Shown piece by piece: positions 1 to 7,855 of a DNA stretch of 64,000 nucleotides. Each line of letters begins with the position of its first letter. Within the stretch, counting starts at the first letter, position 1. Source of the DNA: Nocardia bovistercoris (lineage in GTDB: Bacteria; Actinomycetota; Actinomycetes; Mycobacteriales; Mycobacteriaceae); contig NZ_JADMLG010000009.1 of assembly GCF_015674855.1 (NCBI RefSeq), forward strand, positions 87,541-151,540, read 5' to 3'. Under the pieces are notes generated by a model, which had not been told where the DNA came from, did not search any database, and was given only the letters and a program-made list of their open reading frames with translations. Made by a program: the position numbers and the translations under genes.

Positions 1-410
1 CCCATGTCGATGTCGGCGGCGACCTCGAACAGGTGCTTGTTGCCGCAGGCGACCTTGACCAGATCCGAGCGGTCCGGTTTGGTCCAGCTCAGGCAGTCGC
101 CGCGGGCCGCGGTGCCGAACTCCTTGTCGAGCACGGTCTGGGGCGGCTCGTTCGGGCTGTGCGCCTCCAACCCCTTCTCGTTGTCGAATCCGGTGACGAA
201 CAGCCCGACCAGCGACGCGATCACCGCGCCGACGGCCACCGTGAGCAGCACCCAGCGCAGCTTGGACGCCGAAAGGTGCACGGCCGACTTGCGGTCGATG
301 ATCAGCGATCGCGGCAGCGACTCGCCGCGCTCGGGCTCCGAACCGGCCGCGCGCGACGGCGCGCCCGCGCTCGGCGCCTGCGGATCCTGGGGCACATCGT
401 CGGAGGACAT
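1..410 (-). CDS. Septum-formation-type membrane protein (partial, N-terminal part)
   Basis: The reading frame starts at ATG 410 and runs out of the window. The N-terminal 45 or so residues are Pro/Ser/Glu-rich and cytosolic-looking. A single hydrophobic segment follows (LLTVAVGAVIASLVGLFV), and then an extracytoplasmic part with two cysteines in 'GDCLSW' and 'VACGNKH'. That Cys pattern is typical of the actinobacterial septum-formation domain. It is divergent from serS, the same arrangement as Rv3835/serS (Rv3834c) in M. tuberculosis, which supports the assignment. The precise role in division is unknown, and the C-terminal part is not visible here. Confidence 0.75.
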   Translation of the reverse strand, partial: MSSDDVPQDPQAPSAGAPSRAAGSEPERGESLPRSLIIDRKSAVHLSASKLRWVLLTVAVGAVIASLVGLFVTGFDNEKGLEAHSPNEPPQTVLDKEFGTAARGDCLSWTKPDRSDLVKVACGNKHLFEVAADIDM

Positions 411-502
411 CGCGGTCCATCATGGCAGTGTCGGAACGCGGCTGCCACGACCCGGTCGAATCGGGCCGGTCGTGCCCGCGAATCGCGCCAGCGCGCGCCG
501 AC

Positions 503-508
503 TAGGCT
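503..508 (+). promoter_or_regulatory. -10 element of a probable leaderless serS transcript
   Basis: TAGGCT (TANNNT) ends 8 nt before the serS ATG at 517, and there is no Shine-Dalgarno sequence in between. Transcription would begin at or next to the start codon. No convincing -35 hexamer is seen. Confidence 0.5.
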
Positions 509-516
509 GAGCACCC

Positions 517-1779
517 ATGATCGACCTCCGACACCTGCGGGACGACCCGGAAGCCGTCCGCGTGTCGCAGCGCGCCCGCGGCGAAGACCCGGCTCTCGTC
601 GACACGCTGCTCGCCGCCGACGCGGCCCGGCGTGCCGCGGTCGCCGCCGCCGACACGCTGCGCGCCGAACACAAGTCCATGGGCAAACTGGTCGGCAAGG
701 CGTCCGCGACCGAGCGCCCCGCCCTGCTCGCCAAGGCCCAGGAGATGTCCGCCGAGGTCAAGAAGGCCGAGGCGGCTCAGCACGCGGCCGACGCCGAGAT
801 GGACGCGGCGCACCGCGCGATCTCCAACGTGGTCGCCGAAGGGGTGCCAGCGGGCGGCGAGGACGATTTCGAGCTTCTCGAAACCGTCGGAACGCCGCCG
901 GAATTCGATTTCACCCCCAAGGATCACGTCGAGCTCGGCGAATCGCTCGGGCTCATCGACACCGAACGCGGCGCGAAGGTGTCCGGTGCGCGCTTCTACT
1001 TCCTCACCGGCTACGGCGCACTGCTGCAACTCGGCTTGTTGCAGTTGGCGGCGCAGCGCGCGGTCGCCAACGGCTTCACGATGATGATCCCGCCGGTACT
1101 CGTGCGCCCCGAGATCATGGCGGGCACCGGATTCCTGGGTCAGCACGCGGCCGAGGTATACCACCTCGCCGACGACGACCTGTACCTGGTCGGCACCTCG
1201 GAGGTGCCGCTGGCCGGCTACCACTCCGGCGAGATCCTCGACCTGTCCGCCGGTCCGAAGCGGTACGCGGGCTGGTCCTCGTGTTTCCGGCGCGAGGCGG
1301 GCAGCTACGGCAAGGACACCAGGGGCATCATCCGGGTGCACCAGTTCGACAAGATCGAGATGTTCGTCTACACCACCCCCGAGCAGGCGGCCGAGGAGCA
1401 CCGGCGGCTGCTGGCGTGGGAGCGGGACATGCTCGCCGCCGTCGAGCTCCCCTATCGGGTCATCGATGTCGCCGCAGGCGATCTGGGCAGTTCGGCCGCG
1501 CGCAAGTTCGACTGCGAGGGTTGGGTTCCCACCCAGCAGACCTACCGCGAACTCACCTCAACCTCGAACTGCACCACCTACCAGGCGCGCAGGCTGTCGG
1601 TCCGCTATCGCGACGAGAATGGAAAACCGCAGATCGCAGCCACTTTGAACGGTACTTTGGCGACCACGCGCTGGCTTGTCGCGATCCTGGAGAACCATCA
1701 GCTAGCCGACGGCTCGGTGCGGGTGCCCGCGGCGCTCGTGCCCTTCGTCGGCGCCGAGGTGCTGACCACGAAGTCGTGA
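517..1779 (+). CDS. serS: Seryl-tRNA synthetase
   Basis: This 420-residue protein charges tRNA-Ser with serine in the cytosol. The N-terminal 100 or so residues form the alanine-rich, charged helical tRNA-binding arm. The class II catalytic core follows. 'TSEVPLAGYHSGEILD' lies at about 227-242, motif 2 (FRREAGSYGKDTRGI) at about 255-270, and motif 3 (NGTLATTRWLVAILEN) at about 377-392. Length and motif order are normal for the family. The ATG at 517 directly follows a TANNNT box, so the mRNA is probably leaderless. A short hairpin follows the stop codon. Confidence 0.97.
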   Translation: MIDLRHLRDDPEAVRVSQRARGEDPALVDTLLAADAARRAAVAAADTLRAEHKSMGKLVGKASATERPALLAKAQEMSAEVKKAEAAQHAADAEMDAAHRAISNVVAEGVPAGGEDDFELLETVGTPPEFDFTPKDHVELGESLGLIDTERGAKVSGARFYFLTGYGALLQLGLLQLAAQRAVANGFTMMIPPVLVRPEIMAGTGFLGQHAAEVYHLADDDLYLVGTSEVPLAGYHSGEILDLSAGPKRYAGWSSCFRREAGSYGKDTRGIIRVHQFDKIEMFVYTTPEQAAEEHRRLLAWERDMLAAVELPYRVIDVAAGDLGSSAARKFDCEGWVPTQQTYRELTSTSNCTTYQARRLSVRYRDENGKPQIAATLNGTLATTRWLVAILENHQLADGSVRVPAALVPFVGAEVLTTKS

Positions 1780-1797
1780 CGAACAGGTAAATAGCTG

Positions 1798-1814
1798 CCG
1801 GTTCGCGGAACCGG
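1798..1814 (+). terminator. Small hairpin after serS
   Basis: CCGGTTC-GCG-GAACCGG forms a 7-bp stem with a 3-nt loop, 19 bases after the serS stop. It has no T run, which is common for actinobacterial terminators. It could instead be a modest attenuating hairpin before the next gene. Confidence 0.45.
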
Positions 1815-1852
1815 ATTAGCGGGATGTGGCATCCGACGAGATCCGTTGTGTC

Positions 1853-1858
1853 TAGGCT
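1853..1858 (+). promoter_or_regulatory. -10 element before the GGDEF/EAL gene
   Basis: TAGGCT, identical to the serS box, ends 7 nt before an in-frame GTG at 1866. The spacing points to a leaderless mRNA starting at that GTG and decides the start choice for the next gene. Confidence 0.5.
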
Positions 1859-1865
1859 ATTGTCC

Positions 1866-3716
1866 GTGCGAGGAATCGGGGCGCGCGGCGATACCCGAAC
1901 GCGGGTGCGGGCGGCATCGGCGCTGGCGACGGCAATGGTGATGGCGCGGACCACCGGGGCGTTCTACGTCATGGGCGGTGTGCTCGGCCTGGTGATCACG
2001 GCCATCGCGCCGGGTGACGAGGGTAATCGACCGCTGGTCGGTACGGCGGCAGCCATTGCGCTGGTGCTGGGTCTGACGCTGCTCATATGGGGGCCGCGGA
2101 TGCCGCACGGCATCCACCACGCCTACGTAGCCATCGCGACGGTGCTGGTCACGGTCGCGATCCACTCCTTCCCGAACACCGTGGGCGCGATCAGTCTCGC
2201 CGCCTTCTATGTCTTCGTCGCCTGCGACGCCGCGTTGTTCTTCCGCTGGTCGCAGGCGTCGGCGCATCTGGCCTTCGCCATGGTGCTCTGCCTGTGCGTG
2301 CTGCCGACGCGGGGGCTGGAGTGGTGGTCGGGCCTGATTCCGGCGGGCGTCACCTTCGGCGTCGGGGTCGTGGTCGGCATTCTGACCAGGATGGCGTCGG
2401 AGGCCGATATCGATGTACTCACCGGTTTGCTGAACCGACGCGGCTTCGACCGCGCCCTCAATTCCGCGATCGAGGCCGCGACCCGCAGCGGGCAGGGCCT
2501 GTCGCTGGTGCTGGTGGATCTCGACCGCTTCCAGAAGATCAACGACCATCTCGGTCATCGCGCGGGCGACGCGGTACTGCAGCGGGTGGCCGACACCTGG
2601 GCCGACCTGATCGCTCCCGATCAACGCCTGGCGCGCTATGGCGGCGACGCGTTCGCGCTGCTGCTGCCCAACACCACCGAACAGGCCGCGATCCTGCTCA
2701 CCGAGAAATTGCGCGCGGCGGTGACGACGGGCTGCTCGGCCGGTGTCACCTCGTGGCAGCCAGGTGAGTCGGGTTCGTTGCTGGTCAGCCGCGCCGACGT
2801 GGGTCTCTACCGGGCCAAGCAGGCGGGCCGCAATCGCACCGTCCTCGAGTCCTCGCGGCAGCTGCCGCTCGCGGTGGAACTGCGCGAGGCCATCGATCGC
2901 GGCGCCCTCGACGTGCACTACCAGCCCATCGTCAGCCTCACCGAGGGCGGCGGGAAGGCTGTCGGCGTCGAAGCCCTGCTGCGCTGGTCGTCGAGTGCGC
3001 AACCGGATGTCACCACCGAGGGACTCATCCGGGTCGCCGAGGAGTACGACCTCATCTCCGATCTGGACGAGCTGGTGCTGCGGCGCGCGTGCGCCGACGC
3101 GGCCCGGCTCCAGGACACCTTCGCCCAGCTCGACCTGACGCTCAACGTCAACGTGAGCGGGCTCGAACTCGCCGAGTCGGGGTACGCCGAGCGGGTCGCG
3201 GGAATCCTGGCCGCCACCGGCTGGCCCGCCGACCAGCTCGTGCTCGAGGTCACCGAGAGCGAGTTGGCGGCCGAATCCCAGACCGCGATCGCGAACCTGC
3301 ACACCCTGCGCGACAGTGGCGTCCGTATCGCCATCGACGATTTCGGCACCGGCTACTCGTCGTTGAGCAGGCTGGCGACGCTGCCCAGCGACATACTCAA
3401 GGTCGACCAGTCCTTCGTGGCCGCCATCCGCTCCGATTCGCCCGCGCCCCCGCTGCTCGGCGTCATCGCCGCGCTCAGCAGCGCGCTCGACCTGCAGGTG
3501 ATCGCGGAAGGCGTAGAAACCGAATACCAGGCCGCTGTGCTCACCGAACTCGGTTTCGCGCTGGCGCAGGGTTACCACTACAGCGATTCGCATCCGGTGT
3601 CGGAGCTGATCAGCGACCTGAACGAAGGACAGGGCCGGATCGGTCCCGGCGCGTCCGAGCGCGGACTCGACGACGACGCTCGCCACGCCGCCAACGGCTG
3701 GCTCCCCCTCGGATAA
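1866..3716 (+). CDS. Membrane GGDEF/EAL protein (c-di-GMP phosphodiesterase, degenerate cyclase)
   Basis: I chose GTG 1866 (616 residues) because a TAGGCT box sits just before it; an ATG at 1824 is an in-frame alternative. About five or six hydrophobic segments fill residues 30-175. A GGDEF domain follows, with its signature changed to GGDAF (about residue 258), so the acidic residue normally needed for diguanylate cyclase activity is alanine. The C-terminal EAL domain looks intact: 'VEALLRW' at about 367, 'NVNVSG', 'LEVTESE', 'DDFGTGYSSL', 'KVDQSF' and 'AEGVET' are all present. It is therefore likely a membrane-bound phosphodiesterase whose GGDEF part may sense GTP or be structural. Activity is inferred from motifs. 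Confidence 0.88.
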   Translation: MRGIGARGDTRTRVRAASALATAMVMARTTGAFYVMGGVLGLVITAIAPGDEGNRPLVGTAAAIALVLGLTLLIWGPRMPHGIHHAYVAIATVLVTVAIHSFPNTVGAISLAAFYVFVACDAALFFRWSQASAHLAFAMVLCLCVLPTRGLEWWSGLIPAGVTFGVGVVVGILTRMASEADIDVLTGLLNRRGFDRALNSAIEAATRSGQGLSLVLVDLDRFQKINDHLGHRAGDAVLQRVADTWADLIAPDQRLARYGGDAFALLLPNTTEQAAILLTEKLRAAVTTGCSAGVTSWQPGESGSLLVSRADVGLYRAKQAGRNRTVLESSRQLPLAVELREAIDRGALDVHYQPIVSLTEGGGKAVGVEALLRWSSSAQPDVTTEGLIRVAEEYDLISDLDELVLRRACADAARLQDTFAQLDLTLNVNVSGLELAESGYAERVAGILAATGWPADQLVLEVTESELAAESQTAIANLHTLRDSGVRIAIDDFGTGYSSLSRLATLPSDILKVDQSFVAAIRSDSPAPPLLGVIAALSSALDLQVIAEGVETEYQAAVLTELGFALAQGYHYSDSHPVSELISDLNEGQGRIGPGASERGLDDDARHAANGWLPLG

Positions 3717-3794
3717 TCACTTGACCGACGCCGCGGCGCGATCGAAGCTATTGGCATGCGTCTGCTCATCTACGGCTGTTGATCTTTCCGCGCT

Positions 3795-5126
3795 TTGACG
3801 GCCTCACTGCGGGGCCGTAACCACGACGTTCGTGGGCTCGCCGTGCGCGCGGTCCTGTTCCGCGGTTCACGTGACCTCATCCCGCTGTACGCGCTCTACG
3901 CGCTGCTGTTCGCCGACCACGGCCTGAACACCGCGCAGATCTCGTTGCTGCTGGCGATGTGGTCGGTGACGGCGTTCGTCCTGGAGGTGCCCTCGGGCGC
4001 CTGGGCGGACACTGTGTCGCGGCGCGTTCTGCTGATCCTGAGCGCCCTGCTCATGTGCACCGGGTTCACCGTGTGGACCGTCGCGCCGTCATTCCTCGGC
4101 TTCGGCATCGGATTCGTGGTGTGGGGTGTCGCCAGCGCGCTGGAATCGGGAACGTTCGAAGCGCTCGTCTACGACGAACTGGCCGCATCCGATGCCTCCG
4201 CGTCCTATCCGAAGATCATGGGCTACACCCGCGCGGCACAGGAGTCCGCTGTGGTCGTGGCCATTCTCGCGGCGTCCCCGCTGTACGCGTGGGGCGGATA
4301 TGCGCTGGTCGGGTGGGTGAGCGTCGGCATCGCCGGGCTGCACTGCCTGATCGCGCTGACCCTGCCGAGCCCGCCCAAGGCGGTATCGGCCGCCGACGTC
4401 GAGGACTTGGACGACGACGCGCCCGCCCCGGTCCCCTCGAATCCCGGCGACATCCGATCGGCCGGCAGTGCGGCCCCGACGACCTTCACCCGGTACCGCA
4501 CCATGCTGCGCGACGGGATCGGCGAATCCCTTCGGGTGCGCCGGGTGCGCTACGGCGTGCTGCTGATCGCCCTGATCTACGGCGTCACCGCCTACGACGA
4601 GTACTTCGCGCTGCTCGCGCAAGACGCGGGCATATCCACCACGATCGTCCCGCTGCTCGTCGGCGTCACCGTCCTCGGCTCGCTCACCGGCTCACTGGTC
4701 GCGGGCCGCACCGAGGCGATGTCGGGGCGCGTCATGGGCGCGGCGTCGGCCGTCGGCGGCGCGCTGTTCATCGGCGGCGCCATCGCCACCGGACTCGCGG
4801 CCCAACGCCCCGGATTCGCCTACCCGCTCGCGGTCATCGGCTTCGTTGCCATCGGCATCGCGTACGGCATCGTCTTCAACACCGAAGTGGTCGCGGAGGC
4901 GCGCCTGCAGGACGCGATCGAAGGCAAGGCTCGCGCCACGGTCACCTCGGTCTCCGGACTGCTGTCGGAAGTGGTGGCGTTGGCGGTATTCGGCTTCGTC
5001 GCCGTGGTCACGCGCTGGTTCGCCCTGTCCACGACCGTCGCCCTACTCGGCGCCGCCATGCTGGTGACCGCTGTGGTCGCGCCCGCGTGGCTACCGCGGC
5101 GAGTCGATCGCGCAGACGAGGACTGA
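3795..5126 (+). CDS. MFS family transporter
   Basis: This 443-residue polytopic membrane protein has about 12 hydrophobic segments, with a long acidic loop in the middle (DVEDLDDDAPAP, about residues 200-230). The loop between segments 2 and 3 (EVPSGAWADTVSRRVLL) fits the major facilitator superfamily 'GxxxDxxGRR' motif A. The frame opens at TTG 3795; GTG 3843 is an alternative start, and neither has a strong ribosome site. The substrate cannot be told from the sequence. It is convergent with the HisD-like gene, so it is probably a separate transcription unit. Confidence 0.85.
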   Translation: MTASLRGRNHDVRGLAVRAVLFRGSRDLIPLYALYALLFADHGLNTAQISLLLAMWSVTAFVLEVPSGAWADTVSRRVLLILSALLMCTGFTVWTVAPSFLGFGIGFVVWGVASALESGTFEALVYDELAASDASASYPKIMGYTRAAQESAVVVAILAASPLYAWGGYALVGWVSVGIAGLHCLIALTLPSPPKAVSAADVEDLDDDAPAPVPSNPGDIRSAGSAAPTTFTRYRTMLRDGIGESLRVRRVRYGVLLIALIYGVTAYDEYFALLAQDAGISTTIVPLLVGVTVLGSLTGSLVAGRTEAMSGRVMGAASAVGGALFIGGAIATGLAAQRPGFAYPLAVIGFVAIGIAYGIVFNTEVVAEARLQDAIEGKARATVTSVSGLLSEVVALAVFGFVAVVTRWFALSTTVALLGAAMLVTAVVAPAWLPRRVDRADED

Positions 5127-5349
5127 GCATGCCGGGCTGCCTGACCGTTCGTGGTGACACCAGGCACGAGCCGCCCCGCCTCGCCTACGTGAGTTCGATG
5201 ACGGTCGGAGCGGTTGAACCGACGAGAACCGTGTCTGTCGTGGCTCGCCGACCGGCCGCAGCGGCGACGAGCGCGAGTTGCCGATGTGGCCTGACGACAG
5301 TCGGAACGGTCTGCGGCTCGCGTTCACTCGGTCCGAAAGCGAGACCGTA

Positions 5350-5370
5350 CCCGCACCGCGCGGGTGCGGG
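5350..5370 (-). terminator. Hairpin terminating the HisD-like operon
   Basis: CCCGCACC-GCGCG-GGTGCGGG is a perfect 8-bp stem with a 5-nt loop, 17 bases beyond the stop codon of the HisD-like gene. The rest of 5127-5387 shows no gene. Confidence 0.55.
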
Positions 5371-5387
5371 GACGAACCGCCGGTGTC

Positions 5388-6734
5388 TCAGTGTGCGTCG
5401 GCCTTCTCGACCCGCTCGAGCACGTGCCGCGCCGCCGCCTCGTGGGCCGGGAAACCCTCGTAGGCGGCGAGTTCCACCGCTCCCGGACCGATGCGGCGCG
5501 CGCCGTCGGCCGAGACGTAGGCGAAGGAGGAGCGCTTCATGAGTTCCTCGACGCCCATGCAGGAGTAGGTGCGGGCGTTGCGGCCGGTCGGCAGGATCGC
5601 GTTCACGCCGATCGAGAAGTTGCCGTAGGGGATCGAGGCGTACTCGCCCAACAGCACCTCGCCCGCGTGCTTGATGGACGGCAGCAGTTCGAACGGATCC
5701 CGCACCAGCACCCGGAGGTGTTCGGGCGCATAGGCGTTCACGAAGTCGACGGACTCCGCGACGCTCGCGGTGATCACGACGCCGCCGTAGTTGGCGAAGA
5801 CCGCGGTGCAGTTGGCCCTGCGGCGGTCGGGGAGTTCGGCCACGAGACCGTCGAGCAGTCCGATGACCCCGTCGGCCAGTTCGGCCGAATCGGTGACGAG
5901 CAGTACCGCCGAATCCTCGCCGTGTTCGGCCTCGACCAGCAGTTCCCGCGCCACCGTGAGCACATCCGCGTCGCCGTCGCAGAGCACGACCGATTCGCTC
6001 GGCCCGGCGGGCGGACCCGGATTCACGACACCGGCGAGCATCCGCCGCGCCGCCGTGACGTACTGGTTGCCCGGACCGAGGATCTTGTCGACCTTCGGCA
6101 CGGTCTCGGTGCCGTAGGCCATCGCGGCGATGGCCTGGGCGCCGCCGACCTTGATCACGTGCCGCACACCACACAGGCGCGCCGTCACCAGGGAGGCCGC
6201 GTCCACGGTGCCGTCGGGTCCCGGCGGGGTGCACACCACGATCTCGGGGACCTCGGCGATGATCGCGGGCACGCAGAGCATCATCATCACCGACGGGAAC
6301 GAGCCCTTGCCGCGCGGAACGTAGAGGCCGACCGAATCGATCGGCGTGACCCGCTCACCGGCCAGCACACCGGGAACGACCTCTTCCATCCATGTCTGTC
6401 GGGGCAATTGCGCGCGGTGGTGCTTGCCGATGTTCTCGATGGACCGCGCGATCGCCGCGCGCAGATTGTCGTCGACCAGTTTCTCGGCGGCCTCGAATTC
6501 GGCCTCGGACACCCGCATCTCGCTCGGCGAGAGGGTCGCGCGATCGAATTCCGCCGTGAACCGGACCACCGCGGCGTCACCTTCGGCGCGCACCGCGTCG
6601 ACCACCGTGCGCACGGTCGCTTCGACGGCCTCGAGATTGTCCTGCGCACGCTGCTCCAGCAACCGCCGCCGCTCGGCCGTCGAGAGTTCGCTCAGGACAT
6701 AACGGTTGATGTGCAGCGTGTCGGTCACGGTCAC
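5388..6734 (-). CDS. HisD-like dehydrogenase with altered active site
   Basis: This 448-residue protein is of the histidinol dehydrogenase family (NAD-dependent four-electron oxidation of an amino alcohol to an amino acid). Family blocks are present: 'GPGNQYVTAARR', 'AGPSES', 'EAEHGEDS', 'YAPEHL' (catalytic Glu-His) and 'ILPTG'. Compared with the E. coli enzyme as I recall it, the zinc ligands Gln259, His262, Asp360 and His419 appear here as Glu (in VEAEHG), His, Asn (in YGNFSIG) and His (in PAHEA). Substrate-contact His367 is Ala (in GVNAILPT). The fold is sure; histidinol as the substrate is doubtful. It starts at GTG 6734, which overlaps the stop of the HisC-like gene (GTGA). Confidence 0.85.
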   Translation of the reverse strand: MTVTDTLHINRYVLSELSTAERRRLLEQRAQDNLEAVEATVRTVVDAVRAEGDAAVVRFTAEFDRATLSPSEMRVSEAEFEAAEKLVDDNLRAAIARSIENIGKHHRAQLPRQTWMEEVVPGVLAGERVTPIDSVGLYVPRGKGSFPSVMMMLCVPAIIAEVPEIVVCTPPGPDGTVDAASLVTARLCGVRHVIKVGGAQAIAAMAYGTETVPKVDKILGPGNQYVTAARRMLAGVVNPGPPAGPSESVVLCDGDADVLTVARELLVEAEHGEDSAVLLVTDSAELADGVIGLLDGLVAELPDRRRANCTAVFANYGGVVITASVAESVDFVNAYAPEHLRVLVRDPFELLPSIKHAGEVLLGEYASIPYGNFSIGVNAILPTGRNARTYSCMGVEELMKRSSFAYVSADGARRIGPGAVELAAYEGFPAHEAAARHVLERVEKADAH

Positions 6735-7855
6735 CTTTCCACTTCTTCCGGACGATTCTGGACCGAATCACCCTGTACGTAGGTACGGAAAACCTCGACG
6801 AACTTCCGCATCTCTTCCAGCGACCCGAGGCTGACGCGGAACAACCCGCGCAATCCGGGAGCCGACATCGAGCGCACCAGAATCCCGGCGTCGTGCAGGT
6901 AGGCCACGGCGGCGGCGCAGTCGTCGGGTCGCACGAGCAGGAAATTGGCCGAACCCGGCCACACCGGTACGCCGATTTCGGTCAGCGCCCGCACCACATA
7001 CGGTTTCACGACCCGCACCGCGTGCGCGACCTCGCGCTCCATCTCCTCGACGCGGGCGAGCTGGGCCGCACCCGCGACGATGGCCAACTGGTTGACGTCG
7101 AACGGGTTCTGGAGTTTGCGCAGATGCCCGATGATCTCCGGCGCCGCCACCACATAGCCGAGCCGCAGCCCGGCCATCGCGAACGCCTTCGAGAACGTGC
7201 GCAGCACCATGAGATTCGGGTACCGGGTGGTGAGGCCGGCGACCGTGTGCCCGGTGTATTCGTAGTACGCCTCGTCCACGATCACCGCGATATCGGGATG
7301 GTCCGCGATCACCGATTCGACGTAGTCGATGTCGATGGCGGTCCCGGTGGGGTTGTTCGGGTTGATGAGGGTGATCAGGTCGGGGCGCTCGGCCCGCACG
7401 GCCGCGCTGAACTCCGCGTACGGGAATTCGAAGTCGGGGCCGTACGGCACGCCGAGTATCCGCCCGCCCACCGCGTCCGCGACATGGTGGAACACCGCGA
7501 ACTCGGGTCGCGCCACGGCCATCGAACCGCCGGGCGGCAGTGCGAGCCGCACCGTGAGGTCGATGCCCTGATCCGAACCGTTGGTGGCGAGCACGTATTC
7601 GGGCGGCACCCCGACGTAGTCGGCGATCAGCGGTTGCAGCGGGCCGGGCTCGGGATAGGACTGCGCGGCCACGCCGTCGACGCCGCGCACCAGCGCGTCG
7701 CGCACCGACGCGGGCAGCGGCGCGGTGTTCTCGTTGCGGTCGAGGCGGATGAACGCCGAACGGTCGAGGTCGAGCCATTCGGGGATGTACGGTGACGCGC
7801 CAAGCACGTGGTCGGCGATGCGGAAGGGCACCGCCGCGGATTCCGACGTGGTCAT
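6731..7855 (-). CDS. HisC-like PLP aminotransferase
   Basis: This 374-residue fold-type I aminotransferase is of the histidinol-phosphate aminotransferase group. Motifs visible in order are 'RLDRNEN' near the start, 'ATNGSDQGID', 'NPNNPTG', 'VDEAYYEY', the PLP lysine in 'TFSKAFAMAGLRLGY', and the substrate-carboxylate or phosphate arginine in 'FRVSLG'. The ATG at 7855 overlaps the stop of the upstream HAD-HisB-like gene (ATGA), and its own stop overlaps the HisD-like start, so the three are translationally coupled. It probably makes an amino-phosphate from the ketone produced by the first gene. The true substrate is unknown. Confidence 0.88.
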   Translation of the reverse strand: MTTSESAAVPFRIADHVLGASPYIPEWLDLDRSAFIRLDRNENTAPLPASVRDALVRGVDGVAAQSYPEPGPLQPLIADYVGVPPEYVLATNGSDQGIDLTVRLALPPGGSMAVARPEFAVFHHVADAVGGRILGVPYGPDFEFPYAEFSAAVRAERPDLITLINPNNPTGTAIDIDYVESVIADHPDIAVIVDEAYYEYTGHTVAGLTTRYPNLMVLRTFSKAFAMAGLRLGYVVAAPEIIGHLRKLQNPFDVNQLAIVAGAAQLARVEEMEREVAHAVRVVKPYVVRALTEIGVPVWPGSANFLLVRPDDCAAAVAYLHDAGILVRSMSAPGLRGLFRVSLGSLEEMRKFVEVFRTYVQGDSVQNRPEEVER

